The notes: generated by a model from the sequence alone, not told the origin. A stretch of 64,000 bases of DNA from Streptomyces rimosus (GCF_008704655.1 NZ_CP023688.1:4936001-5000000), one strand, 5' to 3'; shown: positions 18,330 through 27,009, numbered from the stretch's first letter. Made by a program: numbers and translations.

Positions 18330-19006
18330 AGGCGTTCCTCCGGGGTCGGGTCGGTATCGGGTTCGGGCGGGTCGACGTCGCCCAGCGCGGGAGGCAGGTC
18401 GGGCGGGGTGGCCCCCGCGTCGCGCAGGTCGCGGCGGAGGTAGCGGAGGTTGTACTTGGCGGAGATGGCCTGGTCCGCGTACTTGGTCCGCCTGCGCTCG
18501 GCTTCTTCCTGCTGGGCACGGCTGGTGGCCGTCTTGGCGGTGAACTGCGCCTGCTCCGCCTCTTCGAGCGCGGCGAGGGCGGTGCGTACGAGGGCGGAGT
18601 GACGCTCGAAGTCGGGGACCAGGCCCGCATCACGCCCGGACACGTCCTCCTCGCCGGTGAAGCGTCGCAGGGCGTCCCAGGTCGGCACGAGGCTCTGGAA
18701 CGGCAGTTCCTGGGTCTGGTCGACGTAACCGACCGGGAATATCAGGCAAACCGGATACGTCCTCAGGGCGGCGGCCAGGACCATGACGTCCACCAAGGGG
18801 AGGTTGGCCCGGCGCCCGGATTCCATGTTGGCGATCACGTTGCGCGGGATGGGGTGCCCGAGCTGCTCGCACCGCTCCGCCAGATCCTGTGCGCTCCACC
18901 CTCTCGCCTTCCTTCTTCGCCGGACTTCGCCGGCCACATTGGCCTTGACCCGGTCCGCCCACTCGGGAACGTCGTCCTCTTCATCATCCAAACCGTGTTG
19001 TGTCAT
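18326..19006 (-). CDS. XRE-family helix-turn-helix regulator
   Basis: A 226-aa protein. The N-terminal HTH spans about residues 25-95 (ARGWSAQDLAERCEQLGHPI, then IANMESGRR), followed by a charged region that looks coiled-coil (LEEAEQAQFTAKTATSRAQQ). It is probably the element's repressor. Its stop overlaps the integrase start by 2 nt, so it likely controls int by co-expression. The ATG at 19006 has no ribosome site, but TAATGT lies 6 nt upstream, suggesting a leaderless transcript. A palindrome at 18999-19015 covers the start, consistent with autoregulation. Confidence 0.87.
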   Translation of the reverse strand: MTQHGLDDEEDDVPEWADRVKANVAGEVRRRRKARGWSAQDLAERCEQLGHPIPRNVIANMESGRRANLPLVDVMVLAAALRTYPVCLIFPVGYVDQTQELPFQSLVPTWDALRRFTGEEDVSGRDAGLVPDFERHSALVRTALAALEEAEQAQFTAKTATSRAQQEEAERRRTKYADQAISAKYNLRYLRRDLRDAGATPPDLPPALGDVDPPEPDTDPTPEERL

Positions 19007-19015
19007 GCAGACACA
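18999..19015. promoter_or_regulatory. operator-like palindrome over the XRE start codon
   Basis: TGTGTC and GACACA form a perfect inverted repeat separated by 5 nt. It covers the ATG of the XRE gene and overlaps a minus-strand TAATGT likely to be its -10 element, so a bound protein would block initiation. Confidence 0.6.
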
Positions 19016-19054
19016 TTAGCTTGGTCATCGTGGTAGGTGGGCGCCTGGAGCCGG

Positions 19055-19069
19055 ACGTGACCCTCACGT
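19055..19069. promoter_or_regulatory. operator-like palindrome upstream of xis
   Basis: ACGTGA-CCC-TCACGT is a perfect 6-bp inverted repeat in the 97-bp region between the divergent XRE and xis genes, 35 bp before the xis start. It is a candidate site for the XRE protein or another element-encoded regulator. Confidence 0.5.
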
Positions 19070-19103
19070 TCGCCGACGGCTGTACCGGAAGGGGTGCGCA
19101 CCC

Positions 19104-19334
19104 ATGTACGACGACTCGATGGCTGGACGACCGAAGGGGATGAGCCGGGAGGAGATGCTCGCTCTGCCCGCCGCTGTTGACCTGGAAACGGGCAATCGAG
19201 CACTGGGGCTGGGGCGGAGCAAGGGATACGAGCTGGCCAAGCGCGGCCAGTACCCGTGCAAGGTCCTGCGGCTGGGCAACACCTACCGAGTGGTGACCGC
19301 CGACCTGCTGGAGCTGCTGGGTCTGGCGGCGTGA
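19104..19334 (+). CDS. xis: excisionase (Xis), HTH DNA-binding
   Basis: A 76-aa protein with the excisionase-type winged helix: LETGNRALGLGRSKGYELAK (helices) and VLRLGNTYRVVTADLLELLG (wing and last helix). In actinobacterial integrative elements such a gene next to int directs excision. It is divergent from the XRE-int pair here, so excision and integration functions are transcribed separately. The ATG at 19104 follows GGAAGGGG, with a GGGTGCGCACCC palindrome just before the start. Confidence 0.85.
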   Translation: MYDDSMAGRPKGMSREEMLALPAAVDLETGNRALGLGRSKGYELAKRGQYPCKVLRLGNTYRVVTADLLELLGLAA

Positions 19335-19570
19335 GGGTGAAGCAACGTAGCAACCCTGTCTGCGCTGAGCTGACACAGAAACGCTGGACTGTAGCGGGGT
19401 GCGGTCGTACGGTCTGTGGTCCCTCGCCGCGGTCGAACGGCCGCGAGACGCGGGTGGGCCCCCGGCGGGGCAACGCCGGAGGCCCGAGCAGAACCCCTCC
19501 ATGGCCTCGTATGAACCGACCCGGCGGCAAGGGCGGGCAAGCCCGGAACCGCCAGATGAGGAGCTGCCCT
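19335..19570 (+). other. leader between xis and the DUF3631 gene, with hairpin
   Basis: An open frame crosses this stretch, but its composition and the better ribosome site at 19561 argue against coding. A hairpin at 19456-19485 pairs GGGCC and CCGGCG with CGCCGG and GGCCC around a short loop. It could be a terminator for xis or an attenuator for the next genes. Confidence 0.45.
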
Positions 19571-20902
19571 GTGCAACCTACGACACCCGGCCCGAATCCC
19601 GTGGGCGGCCGAGCAGCCTGGCCGACCGTGGCAATACCGGGGGAGCCGGGTGCTCGCCCAGCCGACGACCGGACCGGAGATGTGGTCGAACCCACGGCGG
19701 GCAGCGCATCGGACCAGTTGCCGGTCCGGGAGCCCCTGAGGACGGGCGGAAAGGGGCTTGTCGGTCCCTTGACGGAAGGCGAGCAGGCACTGGCTGACCT
19801 GCGGGCGCAGGTACGGCGGTACGTGATCCTGCCGAGCGAGGAAACCCTCACGGCCGTGACGTTGTGGGTGGCTGCCACCCACCTGCAGCGCGCGTGGCAG
19901 CACGCACCCCGCCTGGCGGTGGTGGGGCCGGCCAAGCGGTGCGGGAAGTCGCGGCTGCTGGACGTGGTGACCGAGACGGTGCACAACCACCTGATCACGG
20001 TCAACGCCAGCGCATCGGCGATCTTCCGCTCGATCACCGACGAAGACCCGCCGACCCTTCTCGTCGACGAGGCCGACACCCTTTTCGGCACGGCCAAGGT
20101 GGCGGAGAAGAACGAGGAGCTGCGGGGCCTGCTCAACGCCGGTCACCAGCGCAACCGGCCCACCCTGCGGGTCGGCGGCAACGATCACAAGCCGCAGAAG
20201 TTCCCCACCTTCGCCATGGCCGCGCTCGCCGGTATCGGCGACCTGCCGGACACGATCATGGACCGGTCCGTGGTCATCCGGATGCGCCGCCGGGGGCCGG
20301 GAGAGAAGTACGACTCCTTCCGTACCGGTCGCGACACGCCTGCCCTTCACCGGACCCGCGGCCGACTCTCCGCATGGCTGAAGCCGCTGTACCGGCAGGC
20401 GATGGACAGCGAGCCGGACATGCCGGTCGAGGACCGCGCGGCGGACACCTGGGAACCGCTGGTGATCGTCGCCGATCTCGCCGGAGGTGAGTGGCCAGGA
20501 CTTGCCCGCAATGCCTGCCGGACCATGGTCGGTCACGAGGCCGGGCAGGACGAGGAGGGGGGCCTGCGGACCCGCATCCTGGTCGACATCCGCCGGGCCT
20601 TCGCCGCCGAGGGCGATCCCGCGGTCCTGCGGACGAGTCGCCTGCTCGACCACCTCAACGCGGACAAGGAAGCACCGTGGGCCGAGCACGGCGCCAACGG
20701 CCTCACCCCGCGCGGCCTTCAGTTGCTGCTGAAGGACTACGGCATCAGCTCGGCCAACCGCCGCTTCCCCGACGGCGCCCAGGCCAAGGGCTTCGCGCGG
20801 AACCAGTTCGTCGACGCGTGGTACCGCTACTGCCCCGAGCCCGTGCCTGCGGCCGGGGCCGCCCATCCGGTGGCTGAGCTGTTGCCCGGCACTGCCACCT
20901 GA
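19571..20902 (+). CDS. DUF3631 P-loop NTPase (possible replication function)
   Basis: A 443-aa protein. After a Pro/Gly-rich N-terminus comes an ATPase domain with Walker A-like VVGPAKRCGKSRLLDVV, Walker B TLLVDEADTLFG, and sensor region FAMAALAGIGDLPDTIMDRS. The second half (ILVDIRRAFAAEGDPAVLRT onward) is the winged-helix-like DUF3631 domain. Such proteins are common in actinobacterial integrative elements, next to xis, where a helicase or replication-initiation role is suspected but not proven. The GTG at 19571 has GAGGAG 7 nt upstream. A GTG at 19331 overlapping the xis stop is the alternative. Confidence 0.85.
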   Translation: MQPTTPGPNPVGGRAAWPTVAIPGEPGARPADDRTGDVVEPTAGSASDQLPVREPLRTGGKGLVGPLTEGEQALADLRAQVRRYVILPSEETLTAVTLWVAATHLQRAWQHAPRLAVVGPAKRCGKSRLLDVVTETVHNHLITVNASASAIFRSITDEDPPTLLVDEADTLFGTAKVAEKNEELRGLLNAGHQRNRPTLRVGGNDHKPQKFPTFAMAALAGIGDLPDTIMDRSVVIRMRRRGPGEKYDSFRTGRDTPALHRTRGRLSAWLKPLYRQAMDSEPDMPVEDRAADTWEPLVIVADLAGGEWPGLARNACRTMVGHEAGQDEEGGLRTRILVDIRRAFAAEGDPAVLRTSRLLDHLNADKEAPWAEHGANGLTPRGLQLLLKDYGISSANRRFPDGAQAKGFARNQFVDAWYRYCPEPVPAAGAAHPVAELLPGTAT

Positions 20903-20909
20903 CCCGACT

Positions 20910-21037
20910 CGACTCGTCGCACTCGTCCCCGCGCAGGTCAGCCCGGGGACGGGTGAGCGACCCGCAACGAGTCGACCCGACATCACCGTGCCACTCGTAC
21001 CTGCCCTGACCAGGCACGCAACGAGTGGTACGAGTCA
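20910..21037. repeat. structured intergenic repeat, copy 1
   Basis: About 125 bp, closely matching 21981-22109. Hairpin 1 pairs 20920-20931 with 20944-20955 (one G-T). Hairpin 2 pairs CCACTCGT (20991-20998) with ACGAGTGG (21021-21028). Both contain repeated ACTCGT/ACGAGT words. It lies between the DUF3631 and DUF2637 genes. Confidence 0.85.
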
Positions 21038-21100
21038 CCGCACCGCACGGCGACCCACCGCTCCCCACGCCCGGGGCCGCCGTCCAAGCTGGAGCCCCAC

Positions 21101-21949
21101 TTGCCTTCGCCCAACACCACCGCCCTGGCGTTCCTACGGGGCACCGCGGCGATCCGCCTCGGCATCATCCTGCTCGGCGCGACCGGCTTCGCCCTTTCGT
21201 ACGACGCGCTGCGTCAGATGGCCGTCGCCATCCACATCCGTGGACTGCTGACGTACGCCTTCCCCCTCGTGATCGATGGCTTCATCGCCATCGGCGTCGG
21301 CGCCCTGCTCATCCTGCGCGCTGCGCCACCGCCCTCCCGGCTGTATGTCTGGGCGCTCGTCGGTATCGCCACCGGCACGAGCATCTGGGCCAACGCGCTG
21401 CATGCGATCCGTCTCAACCAGCAGATCCGCCCTACCGGCCTGCACCTGGACGACGTGACCGTCGGAGTTCTGTCGGCCATCGCTCCGCTGGCCCTCGCCG
21501 GTGCCGTTCACCTCTACCTCGTTGTCCGCCGCCACCCCGCCAAGGGCGGTGGCCCTGAGGAGGACGCCACCGCATATCGCCACGTCGGCGCCGTCCGCCA
21601 CAACGACGGTATGGCCGAGTCGCGGCCCCTCCTCGCCGCCGAAGGAGGCCCAGGCTGTGAGGCCCCGGTGCTGAAACCTTGTGCCGATGAGGTGACGGAA
21701 AGCCTCCAGAGCGTGCCGGACGCCCCGACACAATCCGTCAAGCCCAGGGGCCGGCAGCCCAGCGCCACCATGGACCAGCTGCTCACCATCGGCCGCGATG
21801 CTCCCCGAGGACGCGGCGGGCGCATCTCACGCCGCAACGTCGAAGCAGCCATCCGAGCTGAGGGTTTCTCCGTGGGCAAGGACCGCGTGGACGAAGCCAC
21901 CCGCACCCTTCAGACCGAGCTCGATAAGGCCCCTGCCGGGGCGACGTAA
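21101..21949 (+). CDS. DUF2637 membrane protein (Spd-like)
   Basis: A 282-aa protein with about four transmembrane helices in its first half (IRLGIILLGATGFALSYDAL, then YAFPLVIDGFIAIGVGALLI, YVWALVGIATGTSIWANALH and VLSAIAPLALAGAVHLYLVV). A cytoplasmic tail ends in a DNA-binding-like segment (RISRRNVEAAIRAEGF). DUF2637 proteins are typical of Streptomyces plasmids and integrative elements, where Spd proteins assist intramycelial spread; that role here is inferred from family. The TTG at 21101 has GGAG 8 nt upstream. It is flanked on both sides by copies of the structured repeat. Confidence 0.85.
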   Translation: MPSPNTTALAFLRGTAAIRLGIILLGATGFALSYDALRQMAVAIHIRGLLTYAFPLVIDGFIAIGVGALLILRAAPPPSRLYVWALVGIATGTSIWANALHAIRLNQQIRPTGLHLDDVTVGVLSAIAPLALAGAVHLYLVVRRHPAKGGGPEEDATAYRHVGAVRHNDGMAESRPLLAAEGGPGCEAPVLKPCADEVTESLQSVPDAPTQSVKPRGRQPSATMDQLLTIGRDAPRGRGGRISRRNVEAAIRAEGFSVGKDRVDEATRTLQTELDKAPAGAT

Positions 21950-21980
21950 GCCCGGACGCCGTACCCGTCCCGTCTGCGGC

Positions 21981-22109
21981 TGATCCCGTCCCACTCGTCC
22001 CCGCGCAGGACAGCGCGGGGACGAGTGCCCGGCCCGCAACGAGTCGACCCGACAACACGACCCCACCCGTACCTGCTGTGACCAGGCACGCAACGGGTGG
22101 GACGAGACA
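21981..22109. repeat. structured intergenic repeat, copy 2
   Basis: The second copy of the 20910-21037 repeat. Hairpin 1 is perfect over 15 bp (21992-22006 with 22013-22027). Hairpin 2 pairs CCACCCGT (22063-22070) with ACGGGTGG (22093-22100): relative to copy 1 both strands changed together, keeping the pairing. It lies just upstream of mobC, where an oriT would be expected. Confidence 0.85.
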
Positions 22110-22148
22110 GTCCCCTCGATCGGCAACGCTGCCTTGGAGAACAAGCCC

Positions 22149-22790
22149 ATGCATGACTCGCACTACGTATCCGCCGATGAACGGCAGGAGATGGGTACCA
22201 CCGCAACCAGCACAGCAAGGTATGGCGTTGGACCGTCCAAGGGCCGGTCCAACGGGGGTGCCTCCGCCCCGGGGGTGGCGGAGGGGCTCGGGCACCAGGG
22301 GGCGCCCGAGGAGGAGCAGCCCGCCGACACCAGCGCTGTGCCGCTCCCGCGTGCCGCCGACGCTGCCGCCGTGCACCGTGTCGCCCGCCGTCGCAAGCGC
22401 GAGAAAGTGCAGCGCACAGAGCGCGTCGATGTGCGCTACAGCGTCGATGAGAAGGGCGAGATCCTCGCCGAGGCCAGGGCGCTGAACATCGCCGCCGCCC
22501 ACTACGTCGGCGCCATCGTCATGGCCCACGTCCATGGCCACCTCGCGCTGCCGGGACAACGCACCCTGCTCGACGACTACATCGACGAGCTCACCGCCCT
22601 CCGCCAGCAGGTCGCCAAGATCGGACACAACGTCAACCAGGTCGCCAAGAAGCTCAACTCCGGCGGCGATCCACACCCTGGGGATACCGCCGGCCTGGCC
22701 CAGGCCGAGCGCACCCTGACCGCAGCCGCCACCGCAGTTCGCCACATCGCGGCAGCAGCGAACGAGGCTGTGGCCCGGAAGGCGGACTGA
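22149..22790 (+). CDS. mobC: MobC-type relaxosome accessory protein
   Basis: A 213-aa protein. The first ~80 residues are disordered. Then comes an RHH-like segment (RTERVDVRYSVDEKGEILAE) and the MobC signature IGHNVNQVAKKLNSGG, which in mobilizable plasmids helps the relaxase melt oriT. The ATG at 22149 has GGAG 9 nt upstream. Its stop codon shares one base with the relaxase start (TGATG), so the two are translationally coupled and form a relaxosome operon. Confidence 0.9.
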   Translation: MHDSHYVSADERQEMGTTATSTARYGVGPSKGRSNGGASAPGVAEGLGHQGAPEEEQPADTSAVPLPRAADAAAVHRVARRRKREKVQRTERVDVRYSVDEKGEILAEARALNIAAAHYVGAIVMAHVHGHLALPGQRTLLDDYIDELTALRQQVAKIGHNVNQVAKKLNSGGDPHPGDTAGLAQAERTLTAAATAVRHIAAAANEAVARKAD

Positions 22791-24469
22791 TGATCGCCAA
22801 GATCGGCAGCGGTAAGGACACCGCCGGTCTCATCCGTTATCTCTACGGTCCCGGCCGGGCCAACGAGCACACCGACCCGCACCTGGTCGCTTCCTGGGAC
22901 GGCTTCGCCCCCGACCCCGGCCGCACGGATGACAACGTCACCGCCACAAGGAAGCTGCTGGTGGCGGATCTCGATCTGCACGTCAAGCAGGCCCGCCGCC
23001 TCGGTCGCGCGCCCAAGCAGCACGTGTGGCACTGCTCGATCCGGGCCGCCCCCGAAGACCGCACCCTCAGCGACGCCGAGTGGGCCACCATCGCTCGCCG
23101 TGTCTTGGCTGTCGCCGGCATCGCACCGGACGAAGATCCGGACGGCTGCCGCTGGATCGCCGTACGCCATGCCGCCGACCACATCCACATCGCCGCCACC
23201 ACCGTCCGCGGCGACCTCCGGCCCGCCCGCCACTGGAACGACTACCTGACCGCCGACAAGGAACTTGCCGCCGTCGAGAAGGAGTACGGGCTCCGGCAGG
23301 TCCGTCGTGGAGATCGCACCGCTGCCAAGCGCCCTACCCGCGCCGAACGGGAAAAAGCCCGCCGCAGCGGCCATGCGACGACCGCCCGCGAGCGCCTGCG
23401 CACCACAGCCCGCACTGCCGTTGCCGCCGCAGCCAGCCCCGAAGAGTTCCTCGCCCTCCTCACGACCACTGACAGCGTGCTGGTCGAGGCCCAGCGTTTC
23501 CCCTCCGGCGACCTCCGCGGCTACAAGCTCGCCCTCAAGGGAGACACCAACGCCGCCGGCGAGCCGATCTGGTACTCCGGCTCCAAGCTCGCCCCCGACC
23601 TGTCCCTCCCCAAGATCCAACAGCGCCTCGAAGCCACCGCCTCCCAACCCGGCACTGGTCGGAGCAGGACCAGCCCGTGGCACCAGGCCATCACTGCCAC
23701 CGAACGCATTCCCCACCATCTTGACCAGGTGGACGACGAAGCGGCCCAAGCCCAGCTGGCCGCCTTCGGCGAAGCCCTCGACGCCCTCCCCCTCCTCGCA
23801 CCCCAGAACATGCGCCCCGAGCTCCGCCAAGCCGCGACCGCATTCGAACGCGCCACCCGCTCCCGCGTCCAGGCCGAACACCACCACGCCCGCACCCTGC
23901 GCGGCGCCGTCCGGGCCATGCTGCGCGAACCCTCCCCCAAGGACGGAGCTGCCCTGGCGATGCTCCTTGACGCAGCCATCCTCGTCACCCTTGCTGCCGC
24001 CCGCTGGCACCAGCTGCGCCACCACGACCAGCAAGCCGCCGCAGCCCAGCAGTCCCACCTCCACCTCCAGACCACCTACGACCAAACCGCCGTAGCCCCA
24101 CTGGCCGCCCTCGCCCACCACAAACCCGCCGCCCCCACGGTCGAACGGTTCGCCGCCCTGATCTACGAGACGGCCCCCGCGCACGCCCAGCCGATTCTCG
24201 AAGACCCAGCCTGGCACGCTTTGGCCAGCGCTCTCGCCGACGCCGAAGCAACCGGGCACCAGCCCGCCAAGCTCCTCCAGCGGGCCGCCGATCAGCGCTC
24301 ACTCGACGACACCCGCTCACCAGCAGGAACCCTCACCTGGCGCATCCGCCGTATCACCCAGAGCCGCGACACCCCCGACCGAACCCGTGCGACCCCCGGC
24401 ACCAGGCCAGCTCGCCATGCCCCGCACGGGCAGTCCACGGCAGAGACACAGGGGCGACGCCGCCGATGA
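22790..24469 (+). CDS. relaxase/mobilization nuclease (MobA/VirD2 type)
   Basis: A 559-aa protein. The N-terminal relaxase domain starts MIAKIGSGKDTAGLIRYLYG, where the Tyr pair is the likely nicking site, and carries the metal-binding motif ADHIHIAA (HxH), with a further His at the start of this block (VRHAADH), at about residue 130. The C-terminal half is helical, Ala/Gln-rich and unassigned. It would nick oriT and pilot single-stranded DNA. This mode differs from the double-strand TraB route of most Streptomyces integrative elements. It overlaps mobC by one base and is followed immediately by a convergent pseudogene. Confidence 0.9.
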   Translation: MIAKIGSGKDTAGLIRYLYGPGRANEHTDPHLVASWDGFAPDPGRTDDNVTATRKLLVADLDLHVKQARRLGRAPKQHVWHCSIRAAPEDRTLSDAEWATIARRVLAVAGIAPDEDPDGCRWIAVRHAADHIHIAATTVRGDLRPARHWNDYLTADKELAAVEKEYGLRQVRRGDRTAAKRPTRAEREKARRSGHATTARERLRTTARTAVAAAASPEEFLALLTTTDSVLVEAQRFPSGDLRGYKLALKGDTNAAGEPIWYSGSKLAPDLSLPKIQQRLEATASQPGTGRSRTSPWHQAITATERIPHHLDQVDDEAAQAQLAAFGEALDALPLLAPQNMRPELRQAATAFERATRSRVQAEHHHARTLRGAVRAMLREPSPKDGAALAMLLDAAILVTLAAARWHQLRHHDQQAAAAQQSHLHLQTTYDQTAVAPLAALAHHKPAAPTVERFAALIYETAPAHAQPILEDPAWHALASALADAEATGHQPAKLLQRAADQRSLDDTRSPAGTLTWRIRRITQSRDTPDRTRATPGTRPARHAPHGQSTAETQGRRRR

Positions 24470-25285
24470 CTAGGGCACGGCCGCCGGCCTGGTGACCAGC
24501 CCAAGCTGGCTATCCGCCAGAGCGCGGCATTCGGCGCCCAGAGACTGAGGGCCCACCTGCATCAAGGGTGTGAGTGCGCTGACCTCGTGGCCGCACCCCC
24601 ACACCCCCACCCCTAGCTGTGGAGGGCGGAACGGGACGACGGCGATGCCGCAGGCATCGAACGGTTCGGCCTTCAGGTACCGCGAGCCCCCTGGGCCGCA
24701 CAGGTACGTCGTCGCACCGGTGGCAACCGCAAGGTCGACAAGGCGCTGCGTCCGGCCCGGGCGGGAAGGCAGGGTGCTGCTGCGCAGTACGCGGCCGGGC
24801 CAACCGAGGGCCTCCAGGAGAGCCCGGGTGGAGGCTTAGGCGACCGCGGCAGTCCTGCCGTTTGTGATGATCAGGTCGAGGACCGGGTCGAGAGCTGCCC
24901 GCAGGACCGGCCAGTGCGGGCTGGCCCCGTAGTGGTGTTGGAGGGTGTGCCGGATACGGCGGCCGGCTCGGGCCGGATCGGCGATCTCCGCATCGCGAAT
25001 GGCGGTCGACCGGCCGTTGGGAAGATGAGTAGGGAGGGTGAGCCACTGCCGCCGCGCCGGATCGTCAAGGGCCGCCAGGCGGGCTCGGTGCTGGTAGTCG
25101 CGGCGGGCGAACTGTACGTCGTCGAGGACGATCCAGTAGTCGGCGGCGAACAGCTTGGCGAGGGTGGTCAGCCGGGGGAAGAAGTTGGGCTGGTGGATCG
25201 CGCACCGCCCGCCTGGCGGCGGCAGGTCAGGAGGTGAGGAGGCGGCTGTCGAAGCCGTCCTTGATGAGGGACTCGTAGGCGGCAT
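24470..25285 (-). pseudogene. WbqC-like protein gene with internal stop codon
   Basis: The N-terminal half is clearly WbqC-like (CAIHQPNFFPRLTTLAKLFA, then WIVLDDVQFARRDYQHRARL). It runs into a TAA at 24836-24838. The same frame continues for another 122 codons that still read as the WbqC C-terminal half (ATGATTYLCGPGGSRYL and FDACGIAVVPFRPP), ending at TAG 24470-24472. So a single nonsense change has split the gene. The true start is unclear because the frame overlaps the 3' end of the YdcF gene and has no good ribosome site. WbqC proteins are linked to polysaccharide or sugar metabolism; the function here is presumably lost. Confidence 0.8.
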
Positions 25286-25895
25286 GTACGTCCTCCGGGA
25301 CGTCCTGCTCGATGGCGAATCCGAGCTTGGGGTATTCGATTACCCGCTGCATGTCTCCGACGAGCATGTCGGTGACGAATGCCTCGTCGCCGATGGCCTT
25401 GAGGTAGTCGTCGAACTCCAGCGGTTCGGACGCGCACACCACCTCCACCTCGGGCCAGACCTGGCGGCAGGTGGCATAGGCGCGTCGTTCCATGTACGGC
25501 ATGGCGGTCAGCAGCACCGACTTCGGCGTGATGCCGGCGGCGGACAGCACCTCCCGGGAGAAGGTGATGTTCTGGCCGGTGTTGGCGGCGTTCGGCTCGA
25601 TCAGGACCGAGGTGTCGGGGACGCCGAGTTCCAGGGCGTGCTCGCGGAAGTGGACGGCCTCGCCGCGTGGGAAGCGGGTGGCGGTGTTGGGGCTGTTGCC
25701 GCCGGTGAAGATCAGGGTCGGGAAGAGGCCGGCGTGGTAGAGCTCGGCGGTGAAGGCGGCGACGCGCAGATCGTGACTGCCCAGGCCGATGGCCACGTCG
25801 CAGGGCCTGAGCTGGTGGTGCATCTGGTGGCAGTCCCAGATGAGTTTCGCGTTGTGCCACTGGTCTTCGGTGATGGTCCGCTGCTTGTCCGTCAC
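25227..25895 (-). CDS. YdcF family protein (DUF218)
   Basis: A 222-aa protein with the DUF218 fold signatures CDVAIGLGSHDLRVA, FPTLIFTGGNSPNT and EPNAANTGQNITFSREVL. YdcF-like proteins bind nucleotides or SAM, or act in envelope polysaccharide metabolism; the reaction is unknown. There is no membrane segment, so it is cytosolic. The GTG at 25895 has GGGAG 6 nt upstream. It follows the XRE/TPR regulator with a 13-nt gap and reads into the WbqC pseudogene, forming one operon. Confidence 0.85.
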   Translation of the reverse strand: MTDKQRTITEDQWHNAKLIWDCHQMHHQLRPCDVAIGLGSHDLRVAAFTAELYHAGLFPTLIFTGGNSPNTATRFPRGEAVHFREHALELGVPDTSVLIEPNAANTGQNITFSREVLSAAGITPKSVLLTAMPYMERRAYATCRQVWPEVEVVCASEPLEFDDYLKAIGDEAFVTDMLVGDMQRVIEYPKLGFAIEQDVPEDVHAAYESLIKDGFDSRLLTS

Positions 25896-25908
25896 TCGTT
25901 CTCCCTGG

Positions 25909-27009
25909 TCACCGTCGCCGGGGGCGGTCTGCCCCCTCGCTTGTGGTCCGGATGCCCTCGATGCTGCCCAGTTGGTGGCTCATGCCGTACTGGGCGGCGA
26001 CCTTGGCGGCGCGGTCGAGGACCTGCAGTCCATCATTCCGGGTGGCCGGGTCGGAGAGCAGGATGTGACCGTGGGCGGTGTCCAGTCGTACGCGTTGCAT
26101 CGGTGAGTCGGTGGTGCCGGTGCGGCGGGCGATGTCGATGAAGTGCAGGGCCTTGGTGAGGTCGCCGGCACCGCGGTGGGCGAGGGCGAGCTTCTGGTGG
26201 GCCACCGACCAGTCGTCGGGTTCGGCCAGGTCTTCGAAGTCACGGGTGGCGGCCGTCATCACGCGGGAGGCGTAGTCGTGGTTGCCCTCCTTGCTCAGTG
26301 CGGTCCCCACCCACAGCCGGGCGCGGGCCCTGTCGTGGCGGGAGAGGCGGTCGTCGACGGCCAGGGATTCGTAGTGGCGTGCGGCCAGTTCCAGGCGGCC
26401 CGACATTTCGGCGACCACGGCCAAGGACAGGTCGAGCTGTGCGATGCGGCGGGGGATGTCGAGCTGGGTGAACAGCGAGCGGGCACCGGTGTAGGAGTGC
26501 TGGGCCGAGAGCGGGCCCAGCACGGCGCCTTGGTCCCGGTGCAGGTCGCCGAGCAGGGCGGTGGAGCGGGCGAAGAGGTACAGGCCCTTGTCGTCGAGCT
26601 CCGGTGGTTCGAAGCGCTCCAGCCAGCGGCTCAGGAGGTTGTCCGCGAAGGCGAAGTTCTGGCGGGAGAGGGCGACCACCACCCGGTCCAGGTCGTCGGT
26701 CCAGGACTCGTACTCCCAGGCTCGCGGGCCTGAAGCGGTGACGCGACGCCCCAGCACCCGACCTGGGCGGCCGGCCTCCGACAGGAGAGTCTCGAAGCGC
26801 AGATGCACCGCGGCATCCGCACGAGCCAGGGCCGTGTCCAAGATGGCCTGGGTATCCGGGCGAGGCTCGGTGGCGGTCAGGAGTTTGTCCCACTTGGCGA
26901 CGGTCCGTGCGGCGACTCCGAGGTGTTCGGCCAGGGCCCGCACGCTCATCCGCAGGGCAAGGCGCAGGGCGTGGGCCTCCAGCCCGGTCCAGTGGTGCAC
27001 GGTCGCCAC
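25909..27009 (-). CDS. XRE-type HTH regulator with TPR-like C-terminal domain
   Basis: A 366-aa protein. An HTH occupies about residues 10-45 (ALRLALRMSVRALAEHLGVA, then RTVAKWDK). The rest is helical repeats resembling TPRs (GLYLFARSTALLGDLHRDQG, HQKLALAHRGAGDLTKALHF). In Streptomyces such proteins commonly sit upstream of YdcF or similar enzymes and are presumed peptide- or protein-responsive regulators. The GTG at 27009 has GGGAG 8 nt upstream; an upstream frame extension to 27072 is not used. Divergent from the recombinase-like gene. Confidence 0.82.
   Translation of the reverse strand: MATVHHWTGLEAHALRLALRMSVRALAEHLGVAARTVAKWDKLLTATEPRPDTQAILDTALARADAAVHLRFETLLSEAGRPGRVLGRRVTASGPRAWEYESWTDDLDRVVVALSRQNFAFADNLLSRWLERFEPPELDDKGLYLFARSTALLGDLHRDQGAVLGPLSAQHSYTGARSLFTQLDIPRRIAQLDLSLAVVAEMSGRLELAARHYESLAVDDRLSRHDRARARLWVGTALSKEGNHDYASRVMTAATRDFEDLAEPDDWSVAHQKLALAHRGAGDLTKALHFIDIARRTGTTDSPMQRVRLDTAHGHILLSDPATRNDGLQVLDRAAKVAAQYGMSHQLGSIEGIRTTSEGADRPRRR

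Noticed and set aside
19331..19570. Possible upstream start of the DUF3631 gene overlapping the xis stop
   Set aside because: The extension is low in coding character and crosses a hairpin, and a GTG at 19571 has a proper ribosome site.
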